Shown here: positions 22,216 to 32,125 of the stretch, piece by piece | Position numbering within the stretch: the first letter of the stretch is position 1 | Layout of the letters: each line of letters starts with the position of its first letter | Source: Pelargonium cotyledonis | Lineage: Eukaryota > Streptophyta > Magnoliopsida > Geraniales > Geraniaceae | Direction of reading: 5' to 3' | Assembly: GCA_036897625.1 (NCBI GenBank) | Contig: JAYMTA010000061.1 | Span: 1-47,776 of the forward strand | Length of the DNA: 47,776 nucleotides | Made by a program: the position numbers and the translations under genes | Notes under the pieces: model-generated | The model's input: the letters and a program-made list of their open reading frames with translations, nothing else | What the model was told of the DNA's origin: nothing | Database searches by the model: none

Positions 22216-22694
22216 GTAAGCCATCTTCTTTCCAGCAAATATCATGAACAAGAAACACAAAAACAAAATCTTAATGTTCTAAACTCTCAATCACAAACCC
22301 GAAACAAAAACAAATTAAAAAGAATTGAATGAAGCTTGTAAGGTAAATTACTTCATATAATTGTTGCGCACAAATCTTAAACTTGATTGTGAAAGATAAC
22401 TTAAAGTGATTGAGAATGTAACGGAGAAATCATGATAGTGTTGCATATTCAACTGCTAGTACAAAAAGAGAAGAAACTTTTGTGTCTTTGGTGTACAAAT
22501 AAGTTATGTATTGATTATATAACGCGATGGAACTCTACTTATTTTATGTTTGAGACAAACATATTAATTATGTAAAGAACTTTTTCCTATATGGCAATAA
22601 GAAAAAAAGTGTCAAATGATGATGATTGTCAAAAGGTTAAAATATTTGATGATTCAACCAACTATTTTCTAAAGCAAAGTATTCTATGACATGT
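21846..22694. other. Gene-free AT-rich DNA with a CT microsatellite
   Basis: A repeat-like segment at about 21960-22110 carries GTTCCGATCGGGTCC and GACTAACGGAATCCG and may be a transposon arm. A CT run occupies about 22192-22211. I see no gene. Confidence 0.45.
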
Positions 22695-23302
22695 GTTTAT
22701 TTTGAATTAAGCAACAAGAGAATTAAGCAACAAGATAATTATTGTATTATTAAAAATAGGCTAAAATAGTCCATTTACTTTAAAATGAATCAATTCGGTA
22801 CATGTACTATTAATTTTTGAACCAAACTAGTCTCCTCTATTAGCTTCCGTTAAAATTGACAGTTAGATCGCCGAAAAATTTATTTTTTTGCCGAAAATTT
22901 CAATTTTTTTGCTGGAAAATTCATTTCTTCATAAGAAAATTTATATTTTCACCAGAAAATTCTTTTCGACGATGATATGAGTTGTCTGGCAAAATTTATG
23001 TGACAATCATATGAGTTTTTCGGTAATAATATGAATTTTCCCTCGCGCGATGATATGAATTTTTGGCAAAAACGAATTTTCCGGCAAAATTATAAATTTT
23101 TCGATGAAAATATGAATTATCCGGCGAAGATGTGAATTTTTCGGCGAACTAATGGTCATTTTAATGGAAGCTAACGACGGGGACTACTTTGGTTCAAAAA
23201 TTGATAGTACATGGATCAAATTGGTTATTTTGAAGTAGATGGACTATTTTGGTCCATTCTTGATAGTACATGTATTATCTTGGTGCTTTATCCGTTTATT
23301 GT
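22695..23302. mobile_element. Mutator-like MITE with long inverted arms and 9-base target duplication
   Basis: The element runs from about 22704 to 23293. Its arms pair over roughly 140 bases. The left arm reads TAAAATAGTCCATTTACTTT and TTTTTGAACCAAACTAGTC. The right arm reads as the complement, GACTATTTTGGTCC and GACTACTTTGGTTCAAAAA. The flanks are GTTTATTTT (22695-22703) and GTTTATTGT (23294-23302), a 9-base duplication with one difference, as left by Mutator-like elements. A small GAATTAAGCAACAAGA duplication sits at the left tip. The centre has degenerate repeats (see findings). No transposase is present. Confidence 0.75.
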
Positions 23303-23764
23303 TTATATAAATATTATTGAATAAAATTAGTCCACAATGATGTATGAGATTTCTCATGGGATAATTAGAGTAATGGCATTGAGTATGTTGAACAAATTTG
23401 TTGAGTGTTTGGACTGAGATTCATGGTATTTTGAGGTAAAGTGCTACGTACCCTTGTGATTTGGTACAAAAAGTATCGACACAATGAAAAAAAAAGGAGT
23501 TTTGGAAAATGAGTTGAAGTACTAGGTAATAGATATGTACAGTTGAAAACATGAATAATGATTGTGTTATTTAATTTTCATATAGAGTGTTCGGAATCCC
23601 AGTTATGATCTATTAGTTTAGACTCTCAGCCAAAAAATAACGAAATGGAACTAGGCGGAACGTTCCGCGTCCAGAAAATGATTAGGGCGATATGAATGTT
23701 AATTAATAAGGTGACATCATCTTATTAACTTATTTATTGGCTGAAAGTATCATCTAATAAACTA

Positions 23765-25212
23765 GGATGGTGATAAATCCAAACCAATAAATGATAAATC
23801 CACAGATTTTTGCTTGATGAGACTAAATTACCCTTGCCATTAATAACTCCTCCCCAATCATGCTAAAATGCATTTAATGAAATAAAACATGAATATTTTT
23901 TTTGGGAAATCTGTGCAAAAGTTTTTTTAGTATTAATATTTATTTCTCATCATTCACATTTCTCTTCCATTTCTCTCACACCTCTCCCATCCTTTCGCAA
24001 TAAAATATGAATAGTTTCATATGTTCATTTCGGATTGAGACAAAAGATTTCCCTCAAGCATGACAAAATGAAAACTTGAAATGTCATCAAAAATTATTTC
24101 AAATCTTGGTTGAGTATTTACATGTTGTGCTGCAGTGAGTAAAAAGAAAAGAAAAATAGACATTTTGGTTAGTGATTAATGGAGGTAGAAGAAGATTGTG
24201 TTTTTTTTTTGCTTGATTTATGTATCTGTATATTATATAGTAAAATTGAAATGAACAACAATTTTGAAGACAAATTAAAATTTTTTTTTTCTTCACAAAA
24301 ATGACTAAATAAGATCATAATATTAAAAAAAATTATTATATATTTCAGATATTTTTCGTCAAATTTCATTAGGTTTTTCAAAAATTATAACAAAATTAGG
24401 AAGAGAAATATGAATTTGTCGTCATAAACTTTTCTAAATAACTTGTTTAAAATTCAAAGGTTAACCTTTAAGTGTAAACGAACCTACCTTTTAATGAACT
24501 GTTCGAGCTCGGCTTGCTAATTGGTTTAAACTTGTAATAATCAAGTTCAAGCCGAGATTTGGAGACTCGATAGACTCGAAAGCCAGTTCGAGTATTAATT
24601 TTCAATTAAGAAAATATAAATTACTTCTATTTTAAAATGTAATAAATTTTAGTATATGATAAAGTGTAAACAAGTCGAGTCGAGTTAGACTATTTATTTA
24701 CCGAATCAAATCTGAACCTTATTCTATGAGTTCTTTTGAGCTCAAGCCGAACTCAAGTGAAGCAAAATATGATCGAGCCAAGCCTAGTAAATTTTAAGTT
24801 TGATTCAATTTAGTTACACCCCAATTAAGTATTAAATGTATTTTTTTATAAATCACCAGCAGATTAGTATAAAGATAAGGAAATAAAAATAATAATAGAA
24901 ACACTAAAACTATTTATATTTTATTTCATTAAATGCATTTTAGCATGATTGGAGAGGAGTTTTTAATGGCAACGGCAATTTAGTCTCATCAAGCAAAAAT
25001 GTGTGGATTTATCCTTTATTAGTTTGGATTTATCACCAGCCTTTTTTAATTCATGTTTTGTTTCATTAAATACAGTTTAACATGATTAATGGAGAGGTTA
25101 ATTTATTTTAGCATGATTAAGGGAGAGGAGTTTATATTTACAAGGGTATTTTTGTCAAATCAGACAAAAAGGTGTGGATTTAATCTTTCTTGGTTTGTAT
25201 TTATCACCACCC
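23765..25212. mobile_element. Inverted-repeat DNA transposon with a doubled right end
   Basis: The left arm (about 23765-23898) starts GGATGGTGATAAATCC. It pairs with an inner right arm (about 24905-25041, ending GGATTTATCACCAGCC) and with an outer right arm (about 25045-25212, ending GTATTTATCACCACCC). The outermost ends are flanked by ATAAACTA at 23757-23764 and 25213-25220, a perfect 8-base duplication like that of hAT elements. The interior is AT-rich and non-coding apart from repeat-like DNA at 24455-24830. Confidence 0.65.
24455..24830. repeat. GAGCTCG/CGAGTCGAG-rich repeat nested in the transposon
   Basis: Motifs such as GTTCGAGCTCGGCTTG, AAGTCGAGTCGAGTTAGAC and GAGCTCAAGCCGAACTC recur in both orientations here. 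The segment starts GTGTAAACGAACC and ends AGTTACACCCC, so its ends carry inverted GGGTGTAA-like bases. It looks like a separate element inserted inside the larger one. No clear target duplication was found. Confidence 0.4.
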
Positions 25213-25220
25213 ATAAACTA

Positions 25221-25960
25221 TGACTATGATTTTTTCTCCATTATAGAATGCATTTATTTTTAATGTTTTGAGTATGTAATTCTTCTAATGTTGGTAACTG
25301 ACTATGTTAAGGTTTTCGAATGAAAATTCTGAATCATATGTTTCTTATCATTGTAATTTTTTATTCCTCTTAATAAAATATAAATTTTGAGTATTTATTT
25401 ACTTTGAAGTTTGACCATGATATGTATTATTGAGTTGAGATTATGTCACGTTTATGCGACTTATTTTGTTTAAAATAACTTTTATAACGTGAATGTTCAA
25501 CATTTGAACATGAACAACAATTCAAATTTCCGTTAAATTTTTAACAGATTTACTTTTTAACTTTTTAATAGAAATCATTATCCCGCAAATAGTATTCATC
25601 GGAAATGGAAACAAACGGGGATGAAATAATCTTTATATTCAGGGACGGAAACGTAATTTGCATTTCCAACCGTACTCGACCCGTAACCATTTTGATTTGT
25701 AAACCCGACCCAAGAACTATGAAAGTCAGTGAAACAAGGTTTTCTTCTGGCACAAGAATTTATTTTTCTTTTGCCTTCTTTACCAAGAAAATAATCTAAA
25801 AATCTCTTAAATCTACAAAATCTGAAAATCATCGAAATTTCGCATCAACGGCTAAAGAAATAACACCTTCCAACTATATTTTAATCGGACGGTCTAAGTT
25901 GTCTCAAATATATAATAAATAAATAAATCCGAAAATAAAGCTGCAATTAGGGCTTCTGCA
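25221..25960. other. Spacer upstream of the porin gene
   Basis: AT-rich, non-coding DNA. A sequence at about 25595-25750 is less AT-rich and reads GGAAATGGAAACAAACGGGG and CGACCCGTAACC. It may be an old repeat. I see no supported gene. Confidence 0.45.
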
Positions 25961-25968
25961 TATAAATA
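25961..25968 (+). promoter_or_regulatory. TATA box of the porin gene, with upstream telo-box-like sequence
   Basis: TATAAATA lies 117 bases before the porin ATG. AATTAGGGCTTC just upstream (about 25946) resembles the TTAGGG/AAGCCCTAA elements common in plant promoters of mitochondrial and ribosomal genes. Function is inferred only. Confidence 0.55.
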
Positions 25969-26084
25969 AGGTCCAGCCATTTCTGAGTTTTGACATCCAG
26001 ATTCCAGAGAGCAATCATCTTCTTCAATTGTCAGTTTCTCTTTGATTTTTGTTTTCAATTCCTCATTTTTGTTTGCGGGAAACA

Positions 26085-28741
26085 ATGGGGAAAGGTCCAG
26101 GTCTCTACACCGACATCGGCAAAAAGGCCAAAGGTCCAATTTTTTATCCGTCTTTCGCTTTCGATCCATATAGGTTTATGAATTGGTGAATCTATCGGCT
26201 TTTTTGGTACATTTATGGATGATTTTTGTGGGTTTTGTGTTGTGTGTGTTGTTGGGTTCTAGATCTTTTGAACAGGGACTACCAGAGCGACCAGAAGTTC
26301 ACCCTCACCACCTGCTCTCCTACTGGAGTAGTAAGTTTCATTGAAACCCATCTTCGTTTTTTGATTCATGGTATTGATTTGTCACTGTATGAGCTAAGGA
26401 TTCTTGTATTGCTTAGAATGTTGATCTCTCGATGGGAATTTGTGATTTTAATTTGTGGTGATTCTGGATAATACATTGGATGGGTTGAGCTTGATTTCTT
26501 AGCTGTTTGTTCTGGTGGAGCATATCGCGATTCTGTTTGATGATCTTGCGGGTAGGGTTAGGAGTAGAGCCGAGGTTGTATACATGGTTCATTTCCTTTG
26601 TTTGTGTTGACATAGACCATAATGTGTTAGAACATATTGATTCTTTTTCTGTTAATTTTTGTGCTTGTTCATGTGAATTTGTGTTACTTGTTTTCTATTT
26701 TTTGATCAACTACTTGTTTTCTGTTAATTTGATCTTTTAATTTGCATCATTTTAGTGTTGTTCTTTACGTGATATTTGTACATTTACATTGATTAATTAT
26801 GGCAGTCTACTTCATATCCTGATTTTCGTTTCTTATTTAGACTTGTTTGGGTTATTGCTTGCATACAGTCATTCTTCTTCCATGGGCTATGAATTTTAAT
26901 TGTAGGTCTTAATAAGCTGTGGCATTATTCTAGTTTCTTTGGCTTTCATGTAGACTGACATTAGAATACCTGCAACATCAGGAACCATTGATATTTCATT
27001 ATTTTAGTTAATCTGGTTCTTACTAGTGTTATTTTACATTTTTTATGTTATCTTATGGACCTTGTGCAATTATACAAGTTTGTTTTCCATATTTACCCGT
27101 GTACCTGTTTTTTCATTACTACAGGCTATCACATCATCAGGAACAAAAAAAGGAGACCTACTTCTTGCTGATGTTAATACCCAGTTGAAGAATAAGAACA
27201 TCACAACTGATATCAAAGTTGATACGAACTCCAATGTAAGTTTCGTTCACTGTATCTGGATGTTGTTGATGTAGTAAACCAAATGCTGTTTCTAGGTTTC
27301 TAGTTTTAATCATATTTAGACAGTGTTGTGGGCACATTGTATTATTCAATTTGAATACCTTGAGTTGTTAGTATCAATGGAGAATTTCTAGCCGATTTCA
27401 AGCTTTAAGGTTATTGTTTTTGTATGATAGTCTCATCTTATGCACCTCAGTGATGAGGTACATGTTTGCCAAACATCTTTTTCCTAATTTTCTGATAATC
27501 GTCATATAATGAAAAATAAAAGAAACCACACTGTTTTCTATCACATTTTGATACCTAACTCTGTATCAAATTAAGTTAGTGTGGAATCTGATCTGCTTCT
27601 TATGTTGTCCCCCTGTTGACCTATGTCAAGCTTAAAATTTGCAGAACTGGCTGTCTGTGAGGCACCTTGTGCATCATCATGTTTCCTGTGTTCTTTATGT
27701 ATTTGTATCTAAATGACTCAAGTATATTCTAAATATTAGACCACTTTCCAACATTTTCCCATTAATTTACTAGTTTGTATGATTGGCAGCTTATCACAAC
27801 TATTACAATTGATGAACCTGCTCCTGGTCTGAAGACAATCTTGAGTTTCAGAGTACCTGATCAGAGATCTGCAAAGGTAAGTGCTACCAGTTATTATTTT
27901 ATATGCATTGTTTATCATTATTTTCCTCCAGTAATTTTTGCAGCTAAGTTTGCCTGCCCATAAGTTGAAGTATCTTTTTTTGACATTGTTATTTTGTTGC
28001 TGTGTGACAGTTGGAGCTCCAGTATCTGCATGACTATGCAGGAATTAGCTCTAGTGTTGGGTTGACAGCAAATCCAATTGTTAACTTCGCAGGGGTAATT
28101 GGATCTAGTACCGCTGCAATGGGGGCTGATGTCGCGTTTGACACCAAAACTGGGAATTTCATCAAATGCAACGCTGGACTCAGCTTCTCCAACAAAGATT
28201 TGATTGCTTCCTTGACTATGTGAGTATACGTTGTGGTGTGCATATGTAGATGTGTTTGCTTTTATTTAAGAAATTAGGCTTGGAATCTCCTTTGCATAAG
28301 CTAGGATGAAAACTTAGGCTAAGATTTTATACTATAAAACTGCGAAGTTTGAAACTCTAATCTCCTCTATGGATAAAATTAGGATATCTTTGTTGCATAG
28401 TTTTTTAATTGATAGTTAAATTCTGTTTTACGACACCCAGGAATGACAAAGGTGATACCCTCAATGCATCCTACTATCATATTGTGAATCCCTTGACAGC
28501 AGTTGGTGCGGAAGTGACACATAGCTTCTCCACCAACGAAAACACCATTACTGTTGGCACTCAGCATGCATTGGACCCGCTCACTACCGTGAAGGCGAGG
28601 TTGAACAACTTTGGCAAAGCAAGTGCTCTGATCCAGCATGAGTGGCGTCCAAAGTCTCTCTTCACCATTTCTGGCGAGGTGGACACCAAGTCCATGGACA
28701 AGAGCCCCAAGGTTGGACTGGCTTTAGCTCTCAAGCCATAA
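26085..28741 (+). CDS. VDAC: Mitochondrial outer-membrane porin (VDAC)
   Basis: This voltage-dependent anion channel is a 19-strand beta barrel in the mitochondrial outer membrane that passes ATP, ADP and other small solutes. Exons: 26085-26133, 26263-26330, 27125-27235, 27790-27876, 28011-28219, 28441-28741. They total 825 bases (274 aa), the usual length for plant VDACs. The N-terminus [19 protein letters not shown] forms the gating helix. Family blocks follow in order: [114 protein letters not shown] and [20 protein letters not shown]. The eukaryotic porin signature falls in the YHIVNPLT region. This protein lacks two residues there (NPLTAVG) compared with NPLTNTAVG in some plant VDACs. 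AATAAA at 28846-28851 is a likely poly(A) signal. Confidence 0.96.
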
Positions 28742-29080
28742 GGGGTGTTTGGTTTTGGTGAAAACCAGGGTCTCTCAGGCTAACTTTTAGAGTCATGATT
28801 GTAACTTTTTGAACTGAGTGTTTGAGGACCCTTTCCAGTTGTGGAAATAAAATTTAGATGCTATGAGTATGAGAGACATCACTTCATTTAGTTAGTTTTT
28901 TCTTTGGTACACAGCTTCCGTAGTTTGAAATAGTACTGATATATCATGAACTAATCATGAGCATTACTTGAGGGGATTAAGTTTTGTATTAGTAAGCTAT
29001 CGGATATTTGCTATAACAAAAAAAGGAATTGTTCAGGTTTAATCAGTCTTCAATCGCGTCACATTCCACTCATTTTTTAC
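28742..29080. other. Short convergent gap between porin and HIR genes
   Basis: This holds the porin 3' untranslated region (AATAAA at 28846-28851) and the expected 3' end of the minus-strand HIR transcript. Only 339 bases separate the two stop codons, so the transcripts may overlap. Confidence 0.6.
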
Positions 29081-30521
29081 TCAGGTCTGTATTATTGAAG
29101 TTAAGAGAGTACTAAAGTATGATGAGACAAAGCAATAGCATGCAACACAAGTTAACAACAATATGCTATACCATATTAAAGCTAGACCAGACCAGACCAG
29201 ACCAGACCAGAGCATAGTCTTCCACGCAGAATTGGCCTGAAGAAGACCCTCCCGAATCTGCGAAGCCACTTCCCTAACCACACCAGGTCCATGTGGGATG
29301 AAAACGGACGAGGACTTTGAGGATGCCCCAATCTCCTTCATTGTGTCAAAGTACTGAGTCACCAGCACCATATCCACGATATCCTTGGCTGTAGTTCCTG
29401 GAACATTCTCAGAGAAGGCGAGCACGCTATCCCTCAGCCCATCCACGATGGCCTGCCTCTGCCTAGCTATGCCAACACCTGACAGATACTTGGACTCCGC
29501 CTCTCCCTCAGCGTGCTTGATTTGCATAATTTTCTCTGCCTCGGCCTTTTCATTTGCTGCTTGCCTCAGTCTTGCAGCTGCCATAACAATTCACAAATTA
29601 ATACCAATAATATACAACACTAGAATGCACTGGCTATTTATGAATACACATTATGTTTTCTGTAGATAATTACATGCACATCTAGTTCAATATCCACAAT
29701 TTATATTGAATCTCCCACCTGCATTGATCTCATTCATTGCTCGTTTGACATGCACATCTGGTTCAATATCCACAATAAGTGTCTGGACAATTTCAAATCC
29801 ATAGGCAGACATGGCCTGCATGATCCATCAAACAAAGTATGTTTTTTCATACTGATACCAAGTAATTCTGGGTACTAATAGTCTAATTAGCGAAAAGAAA
29901 CATAACCTTTTCAAGTTCCTCTTCAACAGCTTTTGCTATGTCATTCTTCTGTTCAAAGGCGGCATCCAAGTACAATTTCGGTAAACTTGACCTGATAACT
30001 GAGAGATTCGCAAAATTTTAGTCGTTACAAGCTAAAATATTGTTGAAATTTAATCAAAACAAAAAGTACTAAAACGTGTATCGAATTTTCCGAAAGCACC
30101 ATGAACAGCTAGCCTTGCATACCATCAAAAACATAGGCTTGGATCTGTTCTTTGGTGTTGGTCAGCCTATAAAATGCATCAGGAGCTTTTTCTGCCAAGG
30201 CACGATATTGTACAGACGCCACCACATTGACAAACACATTATCCTGAAACAATGAACAATGACAACATCTAATAACTAAAACAACACAAAACAGTTGAAG
30301 TAAACTAAAGTGTAAAGATAAAATAGGTAAACCTTAGTTTTGGTTTCACAGCGAACATTGAGTTGTTGGAGACGCAAGGAGAGACCACCAGCAAATTGAT
30401 AGCCGAGACACCATGGAACACAGTGACAGACAGGCTCGAGGGCCTGATCAAATTTCCCAAAATGCTCCCTCACAGCCACAGTGGACTGACCCACTTGAAT
30501 GCAACCAAATGCTTGACCCAT
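29081..30521 (-). CDS. Hypersensitive-induced response (HIR) protein, SPFH/prohibitin family
   Basis: HIR proteins are plasma-membrane microdomain scaffolds linked to immune signalling and cell death. Minus-strand exons in order: 30333-30521, 30123-30243, 29907-29998, 29719-29815, 29081-29577, giving 996 bases (331 aa). The start [13 protein letters not shown] carries Gly2 for myristoylation and Cys7 for palmitoylation. The SPFH/band-7 core follows ([20 protein letters not shown], then [20 protein letters not shown]). A coiled region comes next ([20 protein letters not shown]), then [29 protein letters not shown] proteins usually stop about here (284-286 aa). This frame continues 47 more residues through an AGACC microsatellite and a hydrophobic run. 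That points to a lost stop codon or an assembly error. The N-terminal region is also more diverged than usual ([10 protein letters not shown] for LEPGCHCLPW). Confidence 0.9.
29184..29210. repeat. AGACC pentanucleotide microsatellite in the HIR C-terminal extension
   Basis: Five AGACC units lie at 29184-29210. On the coding (minus) strand they read TGGTC and so encode WSGLVWSGL. Each one-unit change shifts the reading frame of whatever follows. Confidence 0.85.
29672..29700. repeat. Echo of HIR exon 4 in the next intron
   Basis: Twenty-nine bases here match exon 4 at 29748-29776 with one difference. On the minus strand both read ATTGTGGATATTGAAC and end GATGTGCATGT. The intronic copy lies 76 bases downstream of the exonic one, which encodes [10 protein letters not shown]. 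Confidence 0.85.
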
Positions 30522-30625
30522 CAATCAATCTTCATCAACCATAACATAACAATTAGTTCAGACAAAGTAAGAAGATAATCAAAGAAAACTAATTTCACTG
30601 ATATTCCAAGGCTTTCTAGGCAACC

Positions 30626-30656
<31 letters not shown>

Positions 30657-32125
30657 TGTAGGGACGTGCCTTGCAAAGGAGTGAGCTCAACAGGAGAAGA
30701 AGCTACAATTTTGATGTTCTTGCAAAACAAAACAATACTTCTCTCTTTACAAACTATCAATACTTTCAGTGTTCAGAGGATGTGTGTATATGTATAAAAG
30801 AAGCTTCTCATTTTCTTCATATTCTTCTACGAAACTACACTGTCTCTCCTTTTTGTTTTTGGTAAAATTACACGTCACAACCTACTCTATTTTCACACCC
30901 AAAAAAAACTACTCTAAGCTTTAATCTGATTACAATAATACCGCGTGACATTTTATTCATAAACCAAATATAACACTTTGAATTAAATGAAGAATCTAAT
31001 TGTTCATGTTTAAATTTAACGTTAAGAAAATGTATAGATTGAAGTATAGATTGGACAATAGTTCACCAACTATCATCGGTATTTGTTTCACATTTTTATA
31101 TAAATAAATTGTCCTGGTGGAGTTATGGTTATATGATTTATATAAATAAATTGTCCTGGTGGAGTTATGGTTATATGACGATCCGTAGATGAGATGAATT
31201 GCAGTTGATGTTAATATTATCTTTATATAAGACTCATGATTGATTTATTATTTTAGTAGACGAGTCTTTGAATATTACAAATTAGAGCTGAGATTGTACA
31301 TGAAATAATCAAAGGTCAAAGCCACGATCATTTTGAAAGGCAAGCCATGCAAAAGAGGAAAGGAGGTAGCTGGGTGAGGTTCTTTATGCTCTCCTACACA
31401 AGAAACTGATTTCTTGTTCACAACATCACATCCTTCCAAACTCTGAAACACCATTTCTGGTTCTCCTATCCTTTTACCTATTTCATGCTATGAATCATGG
31501 CCTTTTGGGGACCATTCAACACCCAAAACTCACTTGCACTGCAAATTAACTCAGTGTATCAATTCTGATAAGAAAAGATAAAATAAAAACTCAGTGTGTT
31601 TACTGATGATTGTGATGGTTAACAAACAATAAATTGAATTGCCTCAACAGGAAAACAGACAAATTAATAGGGTTCATCACTAGTTGCCCATTCTTTCCTG
31701 TCTACTTTCGTAGAGGCTACAACTAGATGGTGACTTCCCTATATTGTGGCATTTCAAGAAAGTTGAAAATCAAAGAGCAAATTGGTGTGCATGTGACTGT
31801 AAGGATTGCATTATTACATATTTCCAAACAAACAAAAGTTGCATATACTATTCTTGTAACCCCTTCACCTACCTCATTTTCATTCCTTAAATTGCATCAC
31901 AACTTGAATCCATATAGACTTCAATACATACTCAAACTAATATGATTCAAGAATTGGTTATCCACCACAAGGCAACATGTCAGATTGTAAGGAAGCTTGC
32001 TCCATCATTTTACTAATGTATAAACAAGCCACTTTCCAAGAAATGATGGAACCTTGTTAGAATCAGCAAATATGGTACCATAAAGGGAGCCAAACTGTGG
32101 TATAAACATAAATTAGCACCAAATA
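30522..32125. other. HIR upstream region and spacer to the kinase gene
   Basis: The HIR leader includes a GA run on + (about 30631-30656), that is a CT run in the transcript. Further right is the 42-base tandem repeat at 31095-31178. The rest is AT-rich non-coding DNA and the kinase 3' region. I see no gene. Confidence 0.5.
31095..31178. repeat. Perfect 42-base tandem duplication
   Basis: The unit beginning TTTATATAAATAAATTGTCC and ending GGTTATATGA occurs at 31095-31136 and 31137-31178 with no difference. A perfect copy implies a recent event. It is intergenic. Confidence 0.9.
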
